From NCBI RefSeq assembly GCF_900188345.1, contig NZ_FZOD01000004.1:41270-105269 (forward strand): a stretch of DNA of 64,000 nucleotides, in the 5' to 3' direction. Each line of letters starts with the position of its first letter. Positions within the stretch are counted from its first letter, which is position 1. Both the position numbers and the translations under genes were made by a program. Shown here piece after piece: positions 29,601 through 36,818 of the stretch. Source of the stretch: Streptosporangium subroseum. GTDB taxonomy: Bacteria; Actinomycetota; Actinomycetes; Streptosporangiales; Streptosporangiaceae. Below the pieces are notes generated by a model. That model saw nothing but the letters and a program-made list of their open reading frames with translations. It had not been told where the DNA came from and searched no databases.

Positions 29601-32371
29601 TGGGGACCGGCAGCCTCATGGTCCGCACCGAGGAGGGCCTGTTCGGGTTCATCCACTCCTCGGTCATGGAATGGCTGGTCGCCCGGCACATCGCCGCGAC
29701 CCTCGAAGAACCGGTGACCCTGACGCTCAGGCCGCTGTCACAGCTCACGGTGGAGTTCCTGTGCGACCTGGCCGACGTGCGCGCCTGCCAGGCCTGGGCC
29801 GCGAGGGTGCTCGCCACCCCCGGCGCGGACGACGTCTCCCGGGCCAACGCCATCAAGATCACCACCAGGTTGCGCACCCCGGCGATGGCCGACCTGCGCG
29901 GGGCCAACCTGCGGGGCGAGGACCTGTCCTCGCGTGACCTGCGAGAGGTGGACCTCACCGGCGCCGACCTGACCGACGCCACCCTGGTCGGCACGGACCT
30001 GTCACGCGCCGTGCTCCGCGGCGCCCGGCTGACCGGGGCCCGGCTGGACGAGGCGAAGCTCACCGGTGCCGACCTGCGCGGCGCCGACCTGACCCGGGCC
30101 AGGCTGGCCAGGGCGGACCTGCGGGACGCGTCGCTGGCGGGCAGCCGCTGGCAGCGGGCGGCGCTGATCGACGTCATCGGTACGGTGCCCGGCATCCCCG
30201 AACTGCGCGGGGCCGCGATCGCACCGGGTCAGCCCGTGGAGACCCAGCTGGCCCCGGCCGCGATCGGCGTGCCGTACGGCTACCACTTCCAGTTCAGCAG
30301 GCTGCCCGACCCCGTCGCCTACAGCCCCGACGGGGAGACCGTGGTGATCGGCAGCGACGACGGCGGGGTGCTGCTCTGCGACAGCGGCACCGGCCTGCCG
30401 GTCAAAAGCCTGCCGGGCCACCGGGGGCGGGTCTACGCCGTCACCTTCAGCGGTTCGGGCGACCTGCTCGCCACCGGGGCGAGCGACGGCACGGTCCGGC
30501 TCTGGGACCCCGTCACCGCGGCCCCCTCCCACGTGCTCACCGGCCATCCCGACGGGGTGTGGCCGGTGGTGTTCAGCCCCTCGGGGCGGCTGATCACCGC
30601 GGGCGGCGCGGACGGCGTCATGCGGGTCTGGGACACCGCCACCGGGCTGCCGCACCGGGAGCTGTCCGGTCACGACACGCCGATCTACACCGCGGCCTTC
30701 GACCCGGGCGGCGACACGCTCGTCATCGGCGACGCGGCCGGGATCATCCGGATGTGGGACGTGCGGACCGGCAAGATCCGCCGGACCCTGATCGGGCACC
30801 GCGGCGCCATCTACCGGATCGCCTACGACCCCACCGGCACCGTGCTGGCCGCGGGCGACCGGGAGGGCGTGGTCCGGATCTGGGACCCCGAGGACGGGCG
30901 GATCCTGCACGAGCTGATCGGGCACACCGGCAGCGTCTACGCGTTGGCCTTCTCCCCCTCCGGGCGGCTGATGGCGACCGGGGACACCGAGGGCGCGATC
31001 CTGCTGTGGGACCCCGCCACGGGCGCCTCACGCGGCGCGCGCACCGGCCACAGGACGGCCGTCTACCAGGTCGGGTTCAGCCCGGACGGCTCGATGCTGG
31101 CCAGCGCCGACTCCGACGGCACGGTCCACCTGCAGGACGTCGCCGGGGGTCACGAGCGGGTGGAGCTGGCGGGGCACCGGGGCTCCGTCTGGCCGTTCGC
31201 GTTCCGGCCCGACGGCGAGCAGCTGGCCACCAGCAGCAACGACGGCACCGTCCGGCTCTGGGACCCGGCGACAGGACAGTGCCAGCGCGTCCTGCGCGGC
31301 CATGGCCGCAAGATCACCTCGGTCCGGTTCAGCTCTGACGGAAGCATGCTGGCCACCAGCGGCAACGACGGGGTCGTCAGGGTCTGGGAACCGCTCACGG
31401 GCCGCCGCCTGCGGGAGTTCACCGGGCAGGCGGACCGGCTCATCTCCGCCGCCTTCAGCCCGACGGATCCCACGCTCGCCACCGCGAGCAACGACGGCGG
31501 AGTGCACTTCTGGAATGCCGCCACCGGCGACTACGAACGCGAGCTGCACGTCGAAACCGACCATGTCTGGGCGGAGGCGTTCAGCCCCGACGGGGATCAC
31601 ATCGCCACCGCCAACGACGACGACAGCGTCTGCGTCTGGTACCGGGCGACGGGCCGCCGGGCCGCCAAGTTCGCCGACCACCACGGGCGGGTCCGCTCCA
31701 TCGCGTTCAGCCCCGACGGCCTCTCCGTGGCCACCGGCTGCGACGACCGGCTGGTGCGGATCTGGGACGTCGAGACCGGCGAGTGCGTCGCGACCCTGGA
31801 GGGCCACGCCGGCCGGATCTACTCGGTGGCCTTCGGCCCCGACGGCACCAAGCTGGTCAGCGCGAGCAACGACGGCGACGCCCGCGTGTGGGAGCTACGG
31901 CCCGGCCGTCCCTGGCAGGTCAGGCTCCTGCACACGCTCACCCGCCACTCGGGAGGGCTGTGGGCCTCCGCCCTCAGCCCGGACGGCTCGCTGCTGGCCA
32001 CCGCGGGCGACGACCTGACCGTGCGGATCTGGGACGTCGTCACCGGCCGGCACCTGCACGCGCTGGCCGGGCACACCCGCCGCATCTGGTCACTGGCCTT
32101 CGCCCCCTCCGGGGACCTGCTGGCCAGCGCGGGCGACGACGGCGTGGTGATCCTGTGGAACCTCCCCTCCGGCGCCGCTCCCACCCAGCGGGTCGTTCTC
32201 CTCGGCCTGCCCGAGGGATGGGCGGCGATCGCTCCGGACGGCCGCTACAAGCTCGTGGGTGAGGTGACCGGCCAGTTCTGGTACGTCGTCGGCACGCGGA
32301 GGTTCGAGCCCGGAGAGCTGGACGCCTACCTGCCCGCGATCGGGCAGATCCCCCTGGACGCGGAATTCTGA
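26684..32371 (+). CDS. Giant TIR - pseudo-phosphoesterase - NACHT - pentapeptide - WD40 protein (NLR-like)
   Basis: 1895 residues. In order: TIR domain (~8-140, PIDIFVSYSPADERW, with the probable catalytic Glu80 in SRWGRMEW); a calcineurin-like phosphoesterase fold (~195-440) that has lost most metal ligands; an unnamed linker domain (~505-650, with LRSFTEFQGLLDL); a NACHT NTPase with Walker A GDFGHGKT (Lys688) and Walker B LLFDGFDEL (~754-762), then SRTQHF; a pentapeptide-repeat stretch (~1066-1155, ADLRGANLRG type); and 15 WD40 blades of ~42 residues (~1206-1830). The architecture fits a STAND immune receptor: WD40 sensor, NACHT switch, TIR NADase effector. ATG at 26684. It stands alone between a permease and coaE. 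Defence function is inferred. Confidence 0.92.
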   Translation: MARDDRPIDIFVSYSPADERWASWIAWELEAAGYRTMIQAWDFVPGTQFIEFMDRGVSEAALVVAVLSRNYLRSRWGRMEWQAALRADPENPSNKLVTIRLEDCPLEGLLSTITWVDLVGVADPEQARALLLNRIAQALAGRAKPLERPSFPNGPLTIPGQVLSTPARRESSRTRRTPVAPPAYPAGPSTYAPRESITLLHIAGSRFGRGLAEEGEPLTAEELQPRIWADLTRLRDSGLPRPDLMVVTGDLTESGSRREFGEAATFLTGLRVLLGLEPQRLIVVPGPRDITKAASRAYFSNCEADDVRPQPPYWPKWRHFTGLFEELYLGLDGPEFDSAQPWTLFSIPELKVVIAGLNSTMAMSHREEDLYGFVGEAQAAWFAERLRPFEESGWLRIGAVGHPPSPSRLRDTATLEHLLGGRLNLLLHGAGEGRLKSLTCLPALGPGRHQLIEVTSGGLRRWDRNGGDLTPAEEASHRWHATGLTFSAGELAPALPPQALPAVEPERAASPAALLLERIAEVCEARHERAKIRRVAGDIPQLLVTYPEDGFIRQLRIGAHAGELTSGDVEVFAGQVHASGLEHGAELVYQGPPPAQALREEMTRRGLRLRSFTEFQGLLDLTGYVADQTARLRADRRYPQELYVTQRFRELDRPDQPVKDGLTDELMRLLATDHGRFLLVLGDFGHGKTFALRELARRIPVELPHLAPILIELRALDKAHSVDGLVAAHLANHGEDVIDLKAFHYMLRQGRIVLLFDGFDELVTRMTYERAADHLDTLLQAAEDKAKIVVASRTQHFKSSAQVLTKLGEKVGLLPQRRVLSVEDFTRPQIRAYLVNRYDGDEVAAQDRFSLMSDIEDLLGLARNPRMLSFIAELDDQRLATVAQARHTISAAMLYQEILGSWLAFEEHRVSGVRGTPTGLRTEELWQAVTTLALRLWESGEAYLRPAELAEVAETLTGLADGQLSGQQTAHAVGTGSLMVRTEEGLFGFIHSSVMEWLVARHIAATLEEPVTLTLRPLSQLTVEFLCDLADVRACQAWAARVLATPGADDVSRANAIKITTRLRTPAMADLRGANLRGEDLSSRDLREVDLTGADLTDATLVGTDLSRAVLRGARLTGARLDEAKLTGADLRGADLTRARLARADLRDASLAGSRWQRAALIDVIGTVPGIPELRGAAIAPGQPVETQLAPAAIGVPYGYHFQFSRLPDPVAYSPDGETVVIGSDDGGVLLCDSGTGLPVKSLPGHRGRVYAVTFSGSGDLLATGASDGTVRLWDPVTAAPSHVLTGHPDGVWPVVFSPSGRLITAGGADGVMRVWDTATGLPHRELSGHDTPIYTAAFDPGGDTLVIGDAAGIIRMWDVRTGKIRRTLIGHRGAIYRIAYDPTGTVLAAGDREGVVRIWDPEDGRILHELIGHTGSVYALAFSPSGRLMATGDTEGAILLWDPATGASRGARTGHRTAVYQVGFSPDGSMLASADSDGTVHLQDVAGGHERVELAGHRGSVWPFAFRPDGEQLATSSNDGTVRLWDPATGQCQRVLRGHGRKITSVRFSSDGSMLATSGNDGVVRVWEPLTGRRLREFTGQADRLISAAFSPTDPTLATASNDGGVHFWNAATGDYERELHVETDHVWAEAFSPDGDHIATANDDDSVCVWYRATGRRAAKFADHHGRVRSIAFSPDGLSVATGCDDRLVRIWDVETGECVATLEGHAGRIYSVAFGPDGTKLVSASNDGDARVWELRPGRPWQVRLLHTLTRHSGGLWASALSPDGSLLATAGDDLTVRIWDVVTGRHLHALAGHTRRIWSLAFAPSGDLLASAGDDGVVILWNLPSGAAPTQRVVLLGLPEGWAAIAPDGRYKLVGEVTGQFWYVVGTRRFEPGELDAYLPAIGQIPLDAEF

Positions 32372-32401
32372 CCACCGCCCGGGATCCTGCCGCCGCCCGG
32401 C

Positions 32402-33001
32402 TCAGGGGGTGGCGCGGGCGGTCAGCTCGGCCCAGACCTCGTCCACCTGGACCTGGAGATCCTTCAGCGACCCCTCGTTCGGCACCACGATGTCCGCGAT
32501 CTTCAAGCGGTTCTCCCGGGTCGCCTGGGCGGCGAACCGGGCCCTGGCATCCCCCTCGTTCATGCCGCGCAGCCCGACCAGCCGGGCGAGGCGCACCTCG
32601 TCGGAGGCGTCCACGACGACCACCACGTCGTACATCGGGGCCAGGTTGTTCTCCGCCAGCAGCGGCACATCGTAAACCATGATCGCGTCATCGTCCGTCT
32701 GCTCCTGCAGCTCGGCGACCCTCGCCCCGACCAGCGGGTGCACGATGGCGTTGAGGGAGGCCAGCCTCTCCGAGTCGGCGAAGACGATCGAGCCCAGCCT
32801 CTCCCGGTTGAGCGACCCGTCCTCGTGCAGCACTCCGGCGCCGAAGACCCCGACCACGTGCGCCAGCCCGGCGGTGCCCGGTTCGACCACCTCACGGGCG
32901 ATCTTGTCGGCGTCGATCACCACGGCGCCTCGGGCTGCCAGCAGCCGGGAAACCTCACTCTTGCCCGATCCGATACCGCCGGTAAGCCCCACCTTCAACA
33001 T
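32402..33001 (-). CDS. coaE: Dephospho-CoA kinase
   Basis: 199 residues. It phosphorylates dephospho-CoA in the last step of CoA synthesis. The P-loop is [15 protein letters not shown], followed by [13 protein letters not shown] and [13 protein letters not shown], all typical. The ATG at 33001 gives the usual family start (MLKVGLTGG); an ATG four codons upstream is possible. The C-terminus lacks the extra GrpB/UPF0157 domain found in mycobacterial CoaE. It is convergent with the giant TIR-NACHT gene; coaE near rpsA is a conserved actinobacterial pairing. Confidence 0.95.
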   Translation of the reverse strand: MLKVGLTGGIGSGKSEVSRLLAARGAVVIDADKIAREVVEPGTAGLAHVVGVFGAGVLHEDGSLNRERLGSIVFADSERLASLNAIVHPLVGARVAELQEQTDDDAIMVYDVPLLAENNLAPMYDVVVVVDASDEVRLARLVGLRGMNEGDARARFAAQATRENRLKIADIVVPNEGSLKDLQVQVDEVWAELTARATP

Positions 33002-33161
33002 GATCCGCAGCATACGCCGTACGGCGCGGCGCGGAGCCCCCGGAGGCGGATTACCCCTCCGGCGACCCGCCGTCCGCCACACCGGGCGCCTTGCGGCTGC
33101 CGGCGCGTGCCAGATGACCAACCGGCGTACGGCGGCGGCCCCGTCACGTCACGCCGGGCGC

Positions 33162-33614
33162 CTACAGCTGCCGGCGCATGTGGACCAGGGTCAGGTGGTC
33201 GCTCATCCGCTCCCTGCGGGTCTCACGGTAGCCGTGGCCGCGGTAGAGCCGCAGGTTGCCCTCCGACAGGTGGCCGGTGAACAGGTCGAACGCCTGGGCC
33301 GAGACGATCTCGTCGTGAAGGGCTGCCAGCAGGGTGCCGCCGAGGCCCCGCCTCTGGACGTCCGGCGCGACCACCAGGCGGCCGACCATGCAGGTCGTGC
33401 CGGACAGCCGCCCCCGGATCGCGCCCACGATCCGCCCGGCGTCACGGGCGACGAGCACGGTCGCGGTCTCGACGGCCCTGCGGATCTGGTCGGCCGACTC
33501 CACCAGCGGCGGAATGAACGGATCTCCGTAGAGCTGAGCCTCGCTCACGTAGGCGGCACGCTGCACGGTCAGGATCTCGCCCGCGTCCTCGGGCTCCGCC
33601 CGTTCGATCGCCAT
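33162..33614 (-). CDS. GNAT family N-acetyltransferase
   Basis: 150 residues. The acetyl-CoA binding motif A is clear (VGRLVVAPDVQRRGLGGTLLAAL, with the Q/RxxGxG/A loop), and the terminal motif B is NLRLYRGHGYRETRR. The substrate is unknown. ATG at 33614, with a GTG one codon earlier. It lies between coaE and rpsA on the same strand. Confidence 0.85.
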   Translation of the reverse strand: MAIERAEPEDAGEILTVQRAAYVSEAQLYGDPFIPPLVESADQIRRAVETATVLVARDAGRIVGAIRGRLSGTTCMVGRLVVAPDVQRRGLGGTLLAALHDEIVSAQAFDLFTGHLSEGNLRLYRGHGYRETRRERMSDHLTLVHMRRQL

Positions 33615-33791
33615 CACGGCGCCACCCTAACGGGCCCGCGCACGGTGCCGACCGGCGGGCACGTCCGCGCCCTCGCCGCCAAGGCCACCGGAGTGACACG
33701 CCGGGCGCGCGGGCACGGGCCACGGCCCCCTCCGGGCCGGCGTAGGCGTGGGTCGGGACGCCGGTGGTGATCGTGCCGTGGATACGCACGG

Positions 33792-33821
33792 AAAAGGGCC
33801 CCGCCGGAGCGAGGCCCTTTC
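33792..33821 (-). terminator. Rho-independent terminator of rpsA
   Basis: AAAGGGCC/GGCCCTTT arms at 33793-33800 and 33813-33820 with a 12-nt loop. On the minus strand the 3' arm ends in a TTTT run. It is 29 bp beyond the rpsA stop codon. Confidence 0.88.
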
Positions 33822-33849
33822 TTGAAACCGTTACCGCTTCACCAGAGCG

Positions 33850-35370
33850 TCAGCTCTGGCCGCCCGCGAGCTTCTCGCGCAGAGCGGCGAGAGCCTCGTC
33901 AGAGGCAAGAGCGCCCGCCGCCGGAGCGGAGGAGCTGCTGCTGCTGGAGCTGGTGGTGGAACCCGAGCCGGCGCCTGCGCCGGGGGCCGGGGTCTCACCG
34001 GAGTAGGACGTGGGGGCTGCTTCGCCGGCCTCTGCCTCGGCCTTGCGAGCCTCCTCGACCTGCTTCTTGTGAGCCTCGAAGCGGGTCTGAGCCTCGGCGT
34101 ACTGCCGCTCCCACTCCTCGCGCTGCTTGTCGAAGCCGTCGAGCCACTCACCGGTCTCCGAGTCGAAGCCCTCGGGGTAGATGTAGTTGCCCGAGTCGTC
34201 GTAGGTCGCCGCCATGCCGTACAGCGTGGGGTCGAACTCGACGTCGGCTCCGATGGCACCCTCGTTCGCCTGCTTGAGCGACAGCGAGATCCGGCGACGC
34301 TCAAGGTCGATGTCGATGATCTTCACGAAGATCTCGTCACCAACCTGGACGACCTGCTCGGGGATCTCGACGTGGCGCTCGGCGAGCTCGGAGATGTGAA
34401 CCAGGCCCTCGATTCCCTCCTCGACGCGGACGAACGCACCGAACGGCACCAGCTTGGTGACGCGGCCGGGAACGACCTGACCGATCTGGTGGGTGCGGGC
34501 GAACTGCTGCCAGGGGTCTTCCTGCGTCGCCTTGAGCGACAGGGAGACACGCTCGCGCTCCATGTCGACGTCGAGAACCTCGACGGTGACCTCCTGGCCG
34601 ACCTCGACAACCTCGGAAGGGTGGTCGATGTGCTTCCAGGAGAGCTCGGAGACGTGAACCAGACCGTCGACGCCGCCCAGATCCACGAACGCACCGAAGT
34701 TGACGATCGAGGAGACGACGCCCTTGCGGACCTGACCCTTCTGCAGGGTGTTGAGGAACGTCTGGCGAACCTCGGACTGGGTCTGCTCAAGCCAGGCGCG
34801 GCGGGAGAGAACCACGTTGTTGCGGTTCTTGTCCAGCTCTATGATCTTCGCCTCGAGCTCACGGCCCACGTACGGCTGAAGGTCGCGGACGCGGCGCATC
34901 TCGACCAGGGAGGCCGGGAGGAAGCCACGGAGGCCGATGTCGAGGATGAGTCCACCCTTGACCACCTCGATGACGGTGCCGGTGACGATACCGTCCTCGT
35001 CCTTGATCTTCTCGATCGTGCCCCAGGCCCGCTCGTACTGAGCGCGCTTCTTGGACAGGATCAGACGGCCTTCCTTGTCCTCCTTCTGGAGAACGAGGGC
35101 CTCGACGTGCTCGCCAACCTCGACGACGTCCGCCGGGTCGACATCGTGCTTGATCGAGAGCTCGCGCGAGGGGATGACACCCTCGGTCTTGTAGCCGATG
35201 TCGAGCAAAACTTCGTCTCGATCGACCTTGACGACGGTGCCCTCGACGATGTCGCCGTCGTTGAAGTACTTGATGGTCAGGTCGATCGCTGCGAGGAAGT
35301 CTTCCTCAGAGCCGATGTCGTTGACCGCTACCTGCGGGGTGCTCGAGGTGGCCTCAGTGCTGCTCGTCAT
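33850..35370 (-). CDS. rpsA: 30S ribosomal protein S1
   Basis: 506 residues. Four S1/OB-fold RNA-binding repeats are seen: IVEGTVVKVDRDEVLLDIGY, IVTGTVIEVVKGGLILDIGL, VRKGVVSSIVNFGAFVDLGG and VVPGRVTKLVPFGAFVRVEE, each followed by a VSLS-type strand. This is the four-repeat actinobacterial form, with a long acidic then Ser-rich C-terminal tail containing a run of nine serines. The ATG at 35370 has GGAG 11 nt upstream. A consensus-like promoter lies ~150 bp upstream and a terminator follows, so it is probably monocistronic. Confidence 0.98.
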   Translation of the reverse strand: MTSSTEATSSTPQVAVNDIGSEEDFLAAIDLTIKYFNDGDIVEGTVVKVDRDEVLLDIGYKTEGVIPSRELSIKHDVDPADVVEVGEHVEALVLQKEDKEGRLILSKKRAQYERAWGTIEKIKDEDGIVTGTVIEVVKGGLILDIGLRGFLPASLVEMRRVRDLQPYVGRELEAKIIELDKNRNNVVLSRRAWLEQTQSEVRQTFLNTLQKGQVRKGVVSSIVNFGAFVDLGGVDGLVHVSELSWKHIDHPSEVVEVGQEVTVEVLDVDMERERVSLSLKATQEDPWQQFARTHQIGQVVPGRVTKLVPFGAFVRVEEGIEGLVHISELAERHVEIPEQVVQVGDEIFVKIIDIDLERRRISLSLKQANEGAIGADVEFDPTLYGMAATYDDSGNYIYPEGFDSETGEWLDGFDKQREEWERQYAEAQTRFEAHKKQVEEARKAEAEAGEAAPTSYSGETPAPGAGAGSGSTTSSSSSSSSAPAAGALASDEALAALREKLAGGQS

Positions 35371-35517
35371 GTGTGGAGTTGCTCCGAACGCGGACAGATG
35401 TCGATGTGGCGAACGCGCGGCGGGCTTCTTATCGTTCAGCCGAAGGAATTGGCATCGGCGTGATCGAGCGCGAGCCCACTCCGTCCGAGACACGCGCGAG
35501 CCCACAGCGCAGCGATC

Positions 35518-35546
35518 AGCATATGAGACCAGACGGGTATGGTCAA
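35518..35546 (-). promoter_or_regulatory. Sigma-70-type promoter of rpsA
   Basis: On the minus strand TTGACC (35546-35541) and TATGCT (35523-35518) are separated by exactly 17 bp, close to the primary sigma-factor consensus. It predicts a 5' leader of roughly 140 nt before the rpsA ATG. Confidence 0.75.
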
Positions 35547-35592
35547 TCCAGGGGCACGACACGCAGGCAGACCAGACCGGTTACGGACACGC

Positions 35593-36711
35593 TCAATAGG
35601 CGTTGATCTGCTGCCTCCGTTGCGATCTGATATTACCCCGAAGCCCCTGGGGGATGGAGATGTGTTCGGGATCGCCGTCGGCCGTGTAGCGATCGCCGGG
35701 GTGCTTGTTCAGCCACTCCAGCCAGTATTGCGAGCACCACTTGCGGCACTCGCCCTTTTTACCGTTGCTCTGGATCCGCTGGATGGCCCGCCAGTCGAAC
35801 CCCTTGACGAAGGGCGAGAGCGACGGCTCCGCGCCGGCCAGGAAGACGCCCTTGAACGCGAACCGGCTCCCGTCCCACTTGCCGGACTGCACGGTGGACT
35901 TCTTGCGCGGCATCGCCCCGAAGGGCAGCGCCAGCGTTTCGGAGGGGCCGTTGCCGAGCTTCTTCAGCAGCCGTTCCATCTTGACGATCTGCTCGGCGAT
36001 CTTCTTTTTCGACAGGCTGGGCAGGGAGGGATGCGTCCAGGTGTGGTTGGCCACCTCGAAACCGTGCGAGGTCAGCCACCGCACGGCGCGCTTCTGGTCG
36101 CCCAGGCCCTCCAGGCCGAACGGCCGGCGGTTCACCCAGAAGGTGGCGACGGGCCGGAATCCCGGATATTTCCTGGCGACCTGGTAGATGATCCCGACCG
36201 CGGTGTCCTTCGCCGGCATGCCGTCCGCTTCGAGCGCGAAATGGCCGCTGTGCCCGTCGTCGAAGGTCAGCACGACGGGGTGCTTGCCCGCCGGAATGTC
36301 GATCTTCCCGGTGACGAACTCCCGCGCGGTGATCGGCACATAGTCGTTCTTGGCCAGCTTCTCCAGCTCCTGACGCACCTGGGAGGGTGTGCGGTCGATG
36401 GAGGCCAGCCGCTTTTTCACGATCCGGTGGTACATCAGCACCGGGACCAGCCCCGCCTCGTTGGCCTTCACCTGCCGGGCGAACTCCACGGTGGCGGGAA
36501 TGGGCGGCGGCAGGTCGGCCGAGGGCAGGTCGGGCTCCGGCGAGGGCGCAGGTGCGGCGGACCCGGACGGAGCGCTCGTCACCTTGCCGGACAGCGGGGT
36601 GGCCGGCGTCACCGTCGCGGTGCGGAGCACCAGGAGCACCACCACCGCCGCGACCATGACCGCCAGGTTGGCCAGAACGACGATCTTCGTGAGGTGGGGT
36701 GAGCTCCGCAC
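35593..36711 (-). CDS. Polysaccharide deacetylase (NodB domain), membrane-anchored or secreted
   Basis: 372 residues. An N-terminal membrane helix (KIVVLANLAVMVAAVVVLLVL) is followed by a Pro/Ser/Ala-rich linker (~35-75) and a NodB-type carbohydrate esterase 4 domain: VLTFDDGHSG (motif 1, metal and catalytic Asp), FEVANHTWTHPSL (motif 2, the two metal His) and ETLALPFGA (motif 3). It probably removes N-acetyl groups from peptidoglycan or chitin-like glycans outside the cell. GTG at 36711 has GGGAG at 4 nt. It lies between rpsA and polA on the same strand. Confidence 0.92.
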   Translation of the reverse strand: MRSSPHLTKIVVLANLAVMVAAVVVLLVLRTATVTPATPLSGKVTSAPSGSAAPAPSPEPDLPSADLPPPIPATVEFARQVKANEAGLVPVLMYHRIVKKRLASIDRTPSQVRQELEKLAKNDYVPITAREFVTGKIDIPAGKHPVVLTFDDGHSGHFALEADGMPAKDTAVGIIYQVARKYPGFRPVATFWVNRRPFGLEGLGDQKRAVRWLTSHGFEVANHTWTHPSLPSLSKKKIAEQIVKMERLLKKLGNGPSETLALPFGAMPRKKSTVQSGKWDGSRFAFKGVFLAGAEPSLSPFVKGFDWRAIQRIQSNGKKGECRKWCSQYWLEWLNKHPGDRYTADGDPEHISIPQGLRGNIRSQRRQQINAY

Positions 36712-36818
36712 AAAACTCCCGTGCCCGTCGAGGTATCCGGCTGGATCACCAGCCTAGAACAGACTCGGACAGGCCGGGCATTCGTCGATGTCCAGCGCCT
36801 TTCAGGTGCGGCCGGCCG

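Noticed and set aside
35371..35592. Known riboswitch in the rpsA leader
   Set aside because: A promoter and a ~140-nt leader are clear, but no known riboswitch core or terminator/antiterminator pair could be made out.
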